DNA of 64,000 nucleotides. Source: Lunularia cruciata (Eukaryota > Streptophyta > Marchantiopsida > Lunulariales > Lunulariaceae). Of this stretch, positions 9,747 through 18,419 are shown piece after piece (positions within the stretch are counted from its first letter, which is position 1; each line of letters opens with the position of its first letter). Where the stretch lies: contig OX419757.1 of the NCBI GenBank assembly GCA_948567375.1, forward strand, positions 43,276,001 through 43,340,000, given 5' to 3'. The notes beneath the pieces are model-generated. The model was given only the letters and a program-made list of their open reading frames with translations. It did no database searches and was not told where the DNA came from. The translations under genes and the position numbers were made by a program.

Positions 9747-11750
9747 TCAAGTACATCTAGGACATAACCACTGTCCCTGAGGAACCACCGTGAGGGGAGG
9801 AGTCATACATGCCATATGCCATCCTCTCGAACAACTATCACACACTAACATAGTAGCAGCTCCACCAGAAGAGCCACATAACATACACCTCAAGCCTGCA
9901 CGTACAAGTGCCAAGCTTGGGTCCATAGTACCATCAATGTTTGGAAGGTGGCATGGCGCACAATTGCGCACATGATCCTTCCAAACAACACCATCACGTC
10001 CTTCTAACACAAGGACTCCAGATGGCAAAACCTCGCACACTCTCAAGATAGTGCGGCCTGTAGAAACATCAAGTGTCGTCGGTGCTGTCTTCTGTAGATA
10101 TACATAGTCGCCTGGATGAAATCGATGGATCGAGGGTCTATAACCTCCTCCTCGAATGGTAGCATAGCGTAAAGTATCTCTATGCTGAGCAATCGCCAAG
10201 TTCTCGATGGCCATCGGCATCACTCTCTGAAAGATCTCTGCCCGCTGAGAACATGCGCTCATCCATACATCAGGGTCATCCAAGTCCAAAACTACAGTAG
10301 CATCTCGACGAATGGCTGCAGGTAAATCTGGATCTCGTCCATAGAGTAGAAAGTATGGAGAGAAGGATGCTAAGGAGGCTTGCCGGCTGAACCGATAGCC
10401 CATGGCCAACCAAGGTAATTGGAGATCCCAATCTCCCAAGTGGCCTCTCTGCAAACCATACTTTCGCAATCCTCTCTTCACCGTCTGAACCACTCTCTCT
10501 GCTAAGCCATCTGCCTCAGGGTGATCTCGGGATGTAGTACGATGATCAATCAAAGCCTTGTCACACAAGACCTGAAACTCTCCCAAGAACTCTGTACCCT
10601 GATCAGTCAAAACCTCAGCTGGTGCACCAAAATGACTAAGAACTCGATCCAGGAACGAGTAAGCTGTCCCTTCACTAGACTTGTCAGGAAGTGCCACCAA
10701 CTCAATCCACTTGGAGAAGTGCTCCACCATCACCAAAACATACCGATGATGTCTCACAGTCAGCGGTAAAGGTCCGGCAAAGTCCAAACTCCAACGGTAA
10801 CCCAATCCCATGATAGGTAATGGGTGTAACTGTGGCGTAGGAGCATTGAATGATGCTCTAACTCGGTCACAAACCACACATCTGGCAACAAACTGCTGTA
10901 CCTCGGTCTGCATACCGTGCCACCAATAATGACTCTGGAGTAAGCTATATGTACGCTTTACTCCAAAATGTCCTAGCTCCTCATGAGCATGACGGACCAA
11001 CTGTGGTCTCTGTGATGGAAGTGGTACTACTCGCACTCTACCATCCTCCCATACACGCAAAAGGTGTCTACCCTCCAATCTGAACCGTCTGGCCCGCTGA
11101 AGAACACGGTCTCTCTCCTTGGCCCCAACTGTGCCACCCACAACACCAGTGCGAAGATAGTCCATCACTAAGACATCATCATGAATGTCTCGCTGAACTG
11201 TACCAATATCTTCACTCTCTGGATCTGTGACCTCAATAACTCCTCCTGTATGCGCTGAGAGAGATACCACCAAAGTCTCTGCAAATATACACAGAAAGGC
11301 CGATGCATGCCAACCTGGCACCATCTCCTCATCTGTCTCACCATGCCAACGTGCTCCGGTCTGATCCTGCTGGCTGGGACATGGGTTTCTACTCAACCCA
11401 TCTGCATCACGGTTCACCACTCCAGGTCTGTGAACAACCATGAAATCATACTCCTGTAAAATCAGAGCCCATCGTGCAAGCTTCCCTGAAAGCTTGTCGG
11501 ACTCCATCAACCACTTCAGCGGCTGATGATCAGTGATGAGAGTGAAGGGGTTACCAAATAGGTAACATCGGAAATGTGCTACTGCCCAAATTGTTGCCAA
11601 GCACTCTCCCTCATATGAACTATACTTCGCCTCCGCTGAATTGTTGGAGCGACTAGCATAGGCCACCACAAACTCCTTCTCCTCATCATCATGCTGGGTG
11701 AGCACCGCTCCAAGCCCCAACATACTCCAATCAGTGTGAACCTGAAATGG
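9747..11750 (-). CDS. A1 RNase H - integrase - PHD finger segment
   Basis: An open stretch that continues in frame after the TGA at 11751; numbering below starts at the TTG at 11723. RNase H occupies about residues 1-110 (HTDWSMLGLGAVL, SSYEGECLA, LITDHQPLKWL, NRDADGLSR). The integrase zinc domain has H247, H252, C282 and C285 (RCVVCDRVR). The integrase core triad is D314 (LDFAGP), D374 (LTDQGTEF) and E409 (ADGLAER). The C-terminus is a textbook PHD finger: C613, C616, C628, C631, H636, C639, C654, C657, with the usual Trp two residues before the last pair, and the protein ends right after it. The integrase joins cDNA to chromosomes. PHD fingers commonly bind the histone H3 tail, so a role in target-site choice is inferred. 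I see no chromodomain. Confidence 0.92.
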   Translation of the reverse strand, partial: PFQVHTDWSMLGLGAVLTQHDDEEKEFVVAYASRSNNSAEAKYSSYEGECLATIWAVAHFRCYLFGNPFTLITDHQPLKWLMESDKLSGKLARWALILQEYDFMVVHRPGVVNRDADGLSRNPCPSQQDQTGARWHGETDEEMVPGWHASAFLCIFAETLVVSLSAHTGGVIEVTDPESEDIGTVQRDIHDDVLVMDYLRTGVVGGTVGAKERDRVLQRARRFRLEGRHLLRVWEDGRVRVVPLPSQRPQLVRHAHEELGHFGVKRTYSLLQSHYWWHGMQTEVQQFVARCVVCDRVRASFNAPTPQLHPLPIMGLGYRWSLDFAGPLPLTVRHHRYVLVMVEHFSKWIELVALPDKSSEGTAYSFLDRVLSHFGAPAEVLTDQGTEFLGEFQVLCDKALIDHRTTSRDHPEADGLAERVVQTVKRGLRKYGLQRGHLGDWDLQLPWLAMGYRFSRQASLASFSPYFLLYGRDPDLPAAIRRDATVVLDLDDPDVWMSACSQRAEIFQRVMPMAIENLAIAQHRDTLRYATIRGGGYRPSIHRFHPGDYVYLQKTAPTTLDVSTGRTILRVCEVLPSGVLVLEGRDGVVWKDHVRNCAPCHLPNIDGTMDPSLALVRAGLRCMLCGSSGGAATMLVCDSCSRGWHMACMTPPLTVVPQGQWLCPRCT

Positions 11751-12860
11751 TCATCCCCTGATCGGTCTCCTCAAAATAGGAGCAGATGTCAACCTCTCCT
11801 TGAGCTCTACAAAAGCTCTCTCCTGCTCATCTCCCCAACACCACTCCTGTGTAAGCTTGGTCAGCTTCGTCAAGGCCTTGGCAATGGCACTAAATCCTCT
11901 AACATAGCGGCGATAGAAGTTTGCCAACCCAAGGAATGCTCGCACTCTGCTCACATCCGTAGGCCAAGGAATACGTGCAATAGCCTCCACCTTGGTCTGC
12001 TGAACACCAAGTCCTCCGAGGTAGATAGTGTGACCCAAATACTCAACCTGCTCATGGAAGAACCTACACTTCCCAGGATGTAATTTGAGTCCATGAGATC
12101 TCAACCTCTCAAACACCTCCAACAATTGTCTCTCATGCTCCTCCACAGTAGTGCTATACACCAAAATGTCATCAATATAGCACCGAGCAAAATCCAGTCC
12201 AGCTAGGATCCTATCCATGACCCTCTGGAACTCAGCAGGAGCATTCTTCAACCCAAATGGTAAGAATCTCCACTGATATAACACATCCTTGCCGTGAGGA
12301 TCAATAGCCCAAAATGCTGTCTTGGACTTATCTTCCTCCCTGATCGGCAACTGATGATATCCCGCTCGAAGATCCAAAGTACTGAAGACCTTTGCATGCC
12401 CAATCGCATCAAAAATCTCCTCCGGTGTAGGCATGGCATACCGATCAGCCCTGGTCTGTCGGTTGATAGGACGGTAATCTCCACACATCCGCCTATCTGT
12501 ATAGTTGCCATGCATATCCTTCTTGGCTGGCATCACTGTCGCTGATGCATACTCTCCATGTGAAATCTCCACCAAACCAGCCTCAAAAAGGTCACTACTC
12601 CGGCTCTGAATCAATGTCCTCTCCATCTCACTATATCGATAAGGACGTCGGAAAACAGGTGTGTCGCTAGTCAGCTCAATCCGTATACCAGGTCCCTTCA
12701 GAGCACCCAAATCCTTCATACTGAAGGCAAAACAACTCGTGTGACTCCTCAAGAACCTCCAAACCCTCCGTCTTTCCTCTCCAGTAAGCTTGGGTCCAAG
12801 ATCTGGCTCCCAAGTATCCTCTGTAACTGTAGTAGGAGTGGAAGACGTACTGACTGGCTG
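11751..12860 (-). CDS. A1 reverse transcriptase segment
   Basis: In frame with the segments on either side: it begins after the TAG at 12861-12863 and ends in the TGA at 11751-11753. It is a Ty3/gypsy reverse transcriptase: FRRPYRYSEMERTLIQ, CGDYRPINRQTRADRYAMP, STLDLRAGYHQLPI, the FLPFGLKNAPAEFQRVMD region, the catalytic YIDD box (CYIDDILVYS, about 12150-12180), then KLHPGKCRFFHEQVEYLGHTIY and FLGLANFYRRYVRGFS. The enzyme copies the genomic RNA into cDNA inside the particle. The segment is complete; no start codon is expected because it would be translated as part of a polyprotein. Translating past the upstream TAG would need readthrough or suppression. Confidence 0.92.
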   Translation of the reverse strand, partial: QPVSTSSTPTTVTEDTWEPDLGPKLTGEERRRVWRFLRSHTSCFAFSMKDLGALKGPGIRIELTSDTPVFRRPYRYSEMERTLIQSRSSDLFEAGLVEISHGEYASATVMPAKKDMHGNYTDRRMCGDYRPINRQTRADRYAMPTPEEIFDAIGHAKVFSTLDLRAGYHQLPIREEDKSKTAFWAIDPHGKDVLYQWRFLPFGLKNAPAEFQRVMDRILAGLDFARCYIDDILVYSTTVEEHERQLLEVFERLRSHGLKLHPGKCRFFHEQVEYLGHTIYLGGLGVQQTKVEAIARIPWPTDVSRVRAFLGLANFYRRYVRGFSAIAKALTKLTKLTQEWCWGDEQERAFVELKERLTSAPILRRPIRG

Positions 12861-15800
12861 CTATACTGGGCCCTTGGGAGCAATGGTGTCATGCTTCCGA
12901 CCACTAGAGGTCCCAACCTCTGTGTGAAAAACTCCCTCCACTCTGGCTGCAAGCTCCATACGTCCTCTGGCTGCATCCCATGTGGACCAAGGGTGTAATC
13001 CAAGTAGCCCACGCTCACCTGGATGGACTCCAAGTAGACCACTCTCCCTAGTAGCTACTGGATGTGTCCCAAGAATACCATGTCCACTCGGTCCATCGGC
13101 CCCAGCATGTGCCTGAATCGTCTCGATAGGCACAGGGCTCACAAGTGTCCGAGTGGTGATGCCTATCAAGCGCATCCTACGCTGCTCTACCAAACCAAGG
13201 CTCACAATCCAGGTCAAACAGTTCAGGTCCATAGCCTGACCTAACACCTGACGCCTGGATGCCTCTGACACTGCTGGAACAGCGGTAATACCGGTGCGAA
13301 AACCCATCGCCCGCTCTCTCTCATCAGCATTGGGCTCCACCAACTGCTGTAACTGTGAGTCCCAAACAAGTCCAGGTCCTCCCTCTCGAAAAGCATGAGA
13401 GCCTGGGAAACTCATGAGTGTGGGAAATGCAGCTCTAGGCTGTCCAACTAGGTTCACCACTGCCATGGGTGACCTATCAGCCACTACCACTGTCTGAGAC
13501 TGACGCCCAACATCCAAGATATCATCAACAAGAATGTGGTCCAGTCGCTGAATCCCATCATAAGCACGCTGTAGAACCTCTCTGGGTAAGAGGTTTGTCC
13601 ACCAAAGACAAAGACGATGAGCCCGTGATCCCACTCTGGCTGCATCTAACAATACAACAGGTCCCATCCATGAATGGACCTGATGTGTACTCGCCACCAC
13701 TCTAGTGCGAGAATCACCCATCAATGGAACGTTCTCCAAAAGGTAAGCTGGAGAAATAGACTGATGAACCTGGAGATGTCGTAGTATCCGTAACATCTCC
13801 CAAAACACACCAGAACGAGGATCCTGAAGACCCAAACCGCGGCCCGCACGTGTATGTCCCTGACATGGCCATCCAGAAATCACCAAGTGAACAGGCCCAT
13901 GTCTCTCTAGGTCATGCGCCCCCAGTAAGGAAATGTCTCCTGGTAAGGCCTTCTGGTAACCTCTGACTGCTGACATCGGTAATAACTCCGGATACTGATA
14001 GGCCAAGTGTGCCACATGATGTAGAGAGACTCGCCTAGCAGTCTCATCTCTCTCTACATACAAGTACCTCTGTACTCGGATACCCGCCTGTAATACTACA
14101 GCTAGTCCGGTGCTGATCCCACCAAACAACTCCAATAGGCATATCCCCTCTACTGGATACTGCCAAGCAATGAGTGTGGTATCCAGAGGTGTCAAAGCAA
14201 TCGCCTCTGGAGGCTCATCCTCACACTCATCCCTTGATGGTACGAAGGCTCCACTCCAAGCCTGCTGCACCAACTGATCTGCATGCTGCTGCAATGCCTC
14301 CTCTGAACTCCACAATGGAACATCCAAGGTGGATGGAACAATCCCACTCGTACTCCATAGCCGAGTGATCTCCTCTGGTATTGGAGTATCCTCTGCATGG
14401 GCGTTCCCCTCCAACAAGTCACCAGGCCAAGTAACTGCACCGCTGAAAGCCAAAACTGATGCTGCCATGGTCCCGGACTGTAGTGAGCCAAGACTGCCAC
14501 TACTGAAGCATATTGGTAGGCGACATACCCGTCCCTCACCAGACTGCCAACCAGGTCTATAAGAGGCTGTCTCCTCCCAATAGTCAATACTGAAACCCAT
14601 AGGGTATAACACTGCTCCCCCAACTAGCACATCATAGGACTCAGCTATCGTCGCAATAGCCTGAGCTCTCACCACCGAGCTATCAGTCGGATGACCAGGC
14701 TGAACCTGGACAACAAGCTCTCCACGTGTGATGTACTGTGTCGAACCACCACCAAGAGATGTCTGGATCTGAAATGGACACCTCTCCACATCGGTCTTCC
14801 GTAACTCCACACCAACAACTGCAGCCTTCCCCAACATAAGGGGCTGCGCACCAGAGTCTAACAAGACTCTCTGTGGTGTATAGACCTTCCCTGAAGGTCC
14901 TACCAAATGAAAGATCCCCCTCTGGTTATCCAATAGGACAACACCAGGTGTAAACCGCGCTCTCTCAAAGGCCGGTCTAGCTGGCAACTCCTCCAGTCTA
15001 GCCGCTACTGCCTGCCATAAACCATTGGTCGCTGAACGGATCCCATGCTCCTCAACCAAGTCAGCTCCACTACCAACCACCTCTACTCTAGTAGTAAGAA
15101 CTGCACCATCCCTACTCTCACACAACGTGGCAGCCAACCGGAACACTGGGGCTGGGTCCACTCCCAATGTAAACATGTCACTGGCTGAAAATAAAGGATG
15201 CCGCATAATCAGCTGAGCCACCCCCAACATCATGCTAGACTCAATCTGTGTAGTAGCAGGTGGCTGACTAGCAGGTACTCCATCAAGTACTCCATCACCA
15301 CCTACCACACCTGCACTGGGACGTCTAGGAACCATGGATATCGTCTGCAATGCCTCAGATAACGTGAAAGATTGGGGAAGTCTGACCTGTCTCCCAACCT
15401 CTCCTCTCTGTGGGTCCAACTCCACTGATGCTCCTCTAGGCTCTGGAGCACGTACTGCACTCCTAGTCACTGCTGCAGATGCATCCACCTGTGCTGCTCC
15501 GCACATGAAGTCCAAAGCATCTCTATCACCAGCATATGAGGTGGAAGCCTCAGCACCCGAATCTGATCTCCTATGAGCAATAGCCATACTAGCCAATCTC
15601 TGCTCCAACTGCTCAATCCGAGTAGCCATAGCTGTGTCAGAAGTAAGGGCAGGTACTGCACCCCTACTAGGTGTAGATCCTCTACCACCACCTCTACCAC
15701 CTTGTCCTCCATGAACTGGAGCTCCTCTACTACCTGCCATAGCAGCCCTACCACTCCGTAACTCCGGGTGTAGGTCAAAACACCGGTCACTAGTATGACC

Positions 15801-16277
15801 AAATCTATGGCAGTGCTCACACTGCCTCTGTGCTGGCTGTGATGCACCAGAGGTATCAGGTCCGCTGCCCTGAGTACACTCTCTCCTATGGTGAGGTCCA
15901 CCACAAGTCCAACAAGCAACACCACCACTCACTGGCTGCTGCTGACCCGAAAATGAGGGTAAGGGTCTAACTCCACTAGGCCCTCCACTCGCTCCATAGG
16001 ATCTGGGCTGTCCACCCTGTCCTCGAAACCCAACTGGGCGTGGTGCACTCTGTTGCACTCTAGAAGAAGTCACAACCGTGGATGAGGTCTCTCTACCAAA
16101 TCCAGATGTCACCACTCTCTCCTCCACCATGTTGAGCTCAATACGCTCAGCCAAACCAAAGACTACTGCCAAAGTGGGCGAAGTAGCCTGCAACAACGTA
16201 GCATCACGAACTCTACGTCGCAACTCCCTGTCCAGTATCCCATACCAAAACTGGACTGCCTGGGCCTCAGTAACTCC
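12861..16277 (-). CDS. A1 Gag C-terminus, zinc knuckles, protease and DNMT3-like DNA methyltransferase
   Basis: 1,120 codons counted from the TTG at 16223, ending in TAG at 12861-12863. Residues 1-40 finish the Gag capsid domain. Knuckle-like CWTCGGPHHRREC is at 104-116 and a canonical CCHC, CEHCHRFGHTSDRC, at 135-148. The retropepsin spans about 440-560 with active site LLDSGAQPL (D456). The cytosine-5 methyltransferase spans about 685-1010: motif I LLELFGGISTG (696-706), a motif II-like acidic E724, catalytic motif IV PCQ with C787, motif VI ENV (830-832), motif VIII RVGSRAHRLCLWW (863-875), and motif X LGQAMDLN (994-1001). All key residues are present. Spacing and wording (VHLVISGWPCQ, LLENVPLMGD, LLDAARVGSRAHR) resemble the DNMT3 de novo class rather than DNMT1 or CMT. 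It would transfer methyl groups from S-adenosylmethionine to cytosines. Placement between protease and RT is unusual. Residues 1010-1120 have no recognised domain. Confidence 0.9.
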   Translation of the reverse strand, partial: GVTEAQAVQFWYGILDRELRRRVRDATLLQATSPTLAVVFGLAERIELNMVEERVVTSGFGRETSSTVVTSSRVQQSAPRPVGFRGQGGQPRSYGASGGPSGVRPLPSFSGQQQPVSGGVACWTCGGPHHRRECTQGSGPDTSGASQPAQRQCEHCHRFGHTSDRCFDLHPELRSGRAAMAGSRGAPVHGGQGGRGGGRGSTPSRGAVPALTSDTAMATRIEQLEQRLASMAIAHRRSDSGAEASTSYAGDRDALDFMCGAAQVDASAAVTRSAVRAPEPRGASVELDPQRGEVGRQVRLPQSFTLSEALQTISMVPRRPSAGVVGGDGVLDGVPASQPPATTQIESSMMLGVAQLIMRHPLFSASDMFTLGVDPAPVFRLAATLCESRDGAVLTTRVEVVGSGADLVEEHGIRSATNGLWQAVAARLEELPARPAFERARFTPGVVLLDNQRGIFHLVGPSGKVYTPQRVLLDSGAQPLMLGKAAVVGVELRKTDVERCPFQIQTSLGGGSTQYITRGELVVQVQPGHPTDSSVVRAQAIATIAESYDVLVGGAVLYPMGFSIDYWEETASYRPGWQSGEGRVCRLPICFSSGSLGSLQSGTMAASVLAFSGAVTWPGDLLEGNAHAEDTPIPEEITRLWSTSGIVPSTLDVPLWSSEEALQQHADQLVQQAWSGAFVPSRDECEDEPPEAIALTPLDTTLIAWQYPVEGICLLELFGGISTGLAVVLQAGIRVQRYLYVERDETARRVSLHHVAHLAYQYPELLPMSAVRGYQKALPGDISLLGAHDLERHGPVHLVISGWPCQGHTRAGRGLGLQDPRSGVFWEMLRILRHLQVHQSISPAYLLENVPLMGDSRTRVVASTHQVHSWMGPVVLLDAARVGSRAHRLCLWWTNLLPREVLQRAYDGIQRLDHILVDDILDVGRQSQTVVVADRSPMAVVNLVGQPRAAFPTLMSFPGSHAFREGGPGLVWDSQLQQLVEPNADERERAMGFRTGITAVPAVSEASRRQVLGQAMDLNCLTWIVSLGLVEQRRMRLIGITTRTLVSPVPIETIQAHAGADGPSGHGILGTHPVATRESGLLGVHPGERGLLGLHPWSTWDAARGRMELAARVEGVFHTEVGTSSGRKHDTIAPKGPV

Positions 16278-17042
16278 CTAAGTGAAACTGATCAGCCGCC
16301 TCATGCGAGTGTATGCCTCGCGTAGGCTCTCTCCAGCCTTCCGCTGGAACTCATGCAAGCTCCTCAGCTTGTCAGTCCGCACTCCCTGGTAGTTCTGCCT
16401 CAAACATAGGAAGAACTCAACCATGGGGTTAAACCCCGGTACCACACCACCTCCTGCAGCGGTACCTCCACTCGTAGTAGCACTATCTCTAGCTAGTGCA
16501 CCTCCACTAGCTCCACCAACACTACTCGAGCTAGAACTCGTAGGTACAGCCGACCTACTCCTGGCCACCGAACCTGAAGTGATGGAGACATAGTGTGGAG
16601 ACCAATACTGTCTCCATAACTCAATCTCCTCCAAATGAGCTCTCCTGAACTCATGGTAGTCGTCCATCGGTGGACCCTCCAAGTGCTGAAACAACCCCTT
16701 CCATGCCATGAAGGGTGTGAACAAAGTCGGGTTCCGCATCTGCTGCACATCACACCAACTATCGAACTCCTGGATGAAGTCATCCAACTCAATGGTACCC
16801 ATTGTACCAGAGTAACGCCTAGGGCCTTTGGAGGCCCCATAAATCTCGTCCATGTCCCACAACAACGGTGCGGACACACCAAGTGCACTCTCAACTGAAT
16901 CAGCTCCTGTGTCGAACTCCAACTCAGAGTCAATCTCCTCCCTCACTGGGACCTGAGATACAGGCTGATACCGAGCACCACTCCGAGTAAACCCACTGCG
17001 TACTGCAGGGCTAACTCCTCTGGAATCTCCAAAGAACTCCGT
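16278..17042 (-). CDS. A1 Gag N-terminal segment
   Basis: The frame is open from upstream of 17147 to the TAG at 16278-16280. The real start is probably the codon at 17040-17042, which reads ACG here but ATG in copy A2 (27390-27392, MEFFGDS), so A1 has lost its Gag start. Features are an acidic leader, IELDDFIQEFDSWCDVQQ, FMAWKGLFQHLEG and a Ser/Gly/Ala-rich linker. The RSLHEFQRKAGESLREAYTRMRRLISFT stretch, at about 16278-16361, is typical of retrotransposon Gag capsid helices. The TAG falls inside the capsid domain; A2 has CAA (Gln) there. Gag would form the particle that holds the RNA. Confidence 0.82.
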   Translation of the reverse strand, partial: TEFFGDSRGVSPAVRSGFTRSGARYQPVSQVPVREEIDSELEFDTGADSVESALGVSAPLLWDMDEIYGASKGPRRYSGTMGTIELDDFIQEFDSWCDVQQMRNPTLFTPFMAWKGLFQHLEGPPMDDYHEFRRAHLEEIELWRQYWSPHYVSITSGSVARSRSAVPTSSSSSSVGGASGGALARDSATTSGGTAAGGGVVPGFNPMVEFFLCLRQNYQGVRTDKLRSLHEFQRKAGESLREAYTRMRRLISFT

Positions 17043-18419
17043 CGTGACAAAGTAACCACACCAACAAACCCAAACCACCAACTGCAACAGCAAGTCGCAA
17101 CCGCAAGTGCCCCACCAAGTGCCAACACCACCGCGTGCCAACACCAACTAAAACACCACCCACTAATGTAACTCTAACCGAGATAACTACACTAGGGGAA
17201 GGGCAACCTGTAACCTGCCATCATAACACGCACTCTCACGGTCTGCAGGTCATCACTTCCTGCCTCACCGGAGAGAAACAAAGGTAGTCAGACTGGTCAT
17301 CACTCCAGCCTCACCACCGAGAGCACACCAGAGCACCAACGCTCAAAAGTCAAGGCACCTCACACAAACGTGGTGCACAAACAGGAAGCAGAGAATGGAG
17401 GGGATCCAATCACAAGAAATCTAAATGAAAACCCTCCATCTCATAACACAACACGGGACTAACTCTGCCACCATTTGGCATTTGACATAAGAGTAGTTCG
17501 TATCTAAGTCCTAAGCTACCAGGATCACCAAGAATGGGATCAAACTGCCTCTCCTAGCCAAAGCTACATGTGTATAGATAACAATGGCACAGTCACTATG
17601 ACAACAAGTGAGGGTGGACCAGTTGGCTAGTGCACCAGTCTAGGAACAAGAGATCTAGGGGTCAAACCCTGTTGCGCACAATCTAGCAAGAAAGGCAGAT
17701 TTTGCCAACCAATGACCAAGATCTACACTAAACTAGCTAGCCTCACGCCAGCAAGCTGGCTTGTTGGCCCTTCTGGCCCTTCTAGGCCTTCGTAGCCTCT
17801 CATAGCCCACAGCCCTATGCCTCGAAGCCTCGAAACGCTGAAATTCAGCCAAATGAGGCCTTTCTTGTTGCCACTTTGAACCTCCTCCAAAATTGGCGAA
17901 ACTTCTCCAAATCTGCGAAACTCCTCCAAACTAGCGAAAGTTCTCCAAATCTGGCCAAACAGCGAAACTCCTCCAATTCTGGCCCAAAATCTGACGTAAA
18001 TCTGACGTAAAATCTGACGTAAACCCTAAAGATGGATGTCCGCCAAATCCCCCGCTAACTTTCCACTCGAGCCAAATTGACAAAATGGGTTTTTCCAAAT
18101 CACAATTTCATGAGAAGAGCTTTCCAACTCCACCTTCAATTTCACTTTCTGAGCCCAACTCGCAGCAAATTGGTCCTGCCTTCACCTCCTGAGCTCAAAA
18201 TCACAACACTGCTCGAAAATTGCTCCTTCTTTGCTCAAAATTTGGCCAGCGCTTCCGCACACCGTCCGCCTAACTGCCAGATTTGCATCAACTACACGAG
18301 CTTCTGCACACTAGGGAAACACAAAACCTGAATCGAGCTACCACGATCCACCGAGCTTGGAGATACCACCAACACTCAACGTTCCTGCACCCGATTTCCC
18401 CCTGACTTCACTTCTCTGA
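17043..18419 (-). other. A1 5' leader with short tandem repeats
   Basis: About 1.4 kb lies between Y1 and Gag with no convincing ORF. It contains reiterated 12- to 30-bp units of the type GCGAAACTCCTCCAAA (about 17885-17980) and three successive ATCTGACGTAA units (17990-18025). The same leader, decayed, is at 27393-28713. Directly beside Y1 the coding strand reads TCAGAGAAGTGAAG, which is not a convincing tRNA primer site: only a 7-base overlap with the initiator-Met site (ATCAGAG) is seen. The leader probably carries packaging and translation signals. Confidence 0.6.

Noticed and set aside
17885-18025. CRISPR-like repeat array
   Set aside because: Units are short, adjacent and degenerate without unique spacers; this is an ordinary tandem repeat in a retrotransposon leader.
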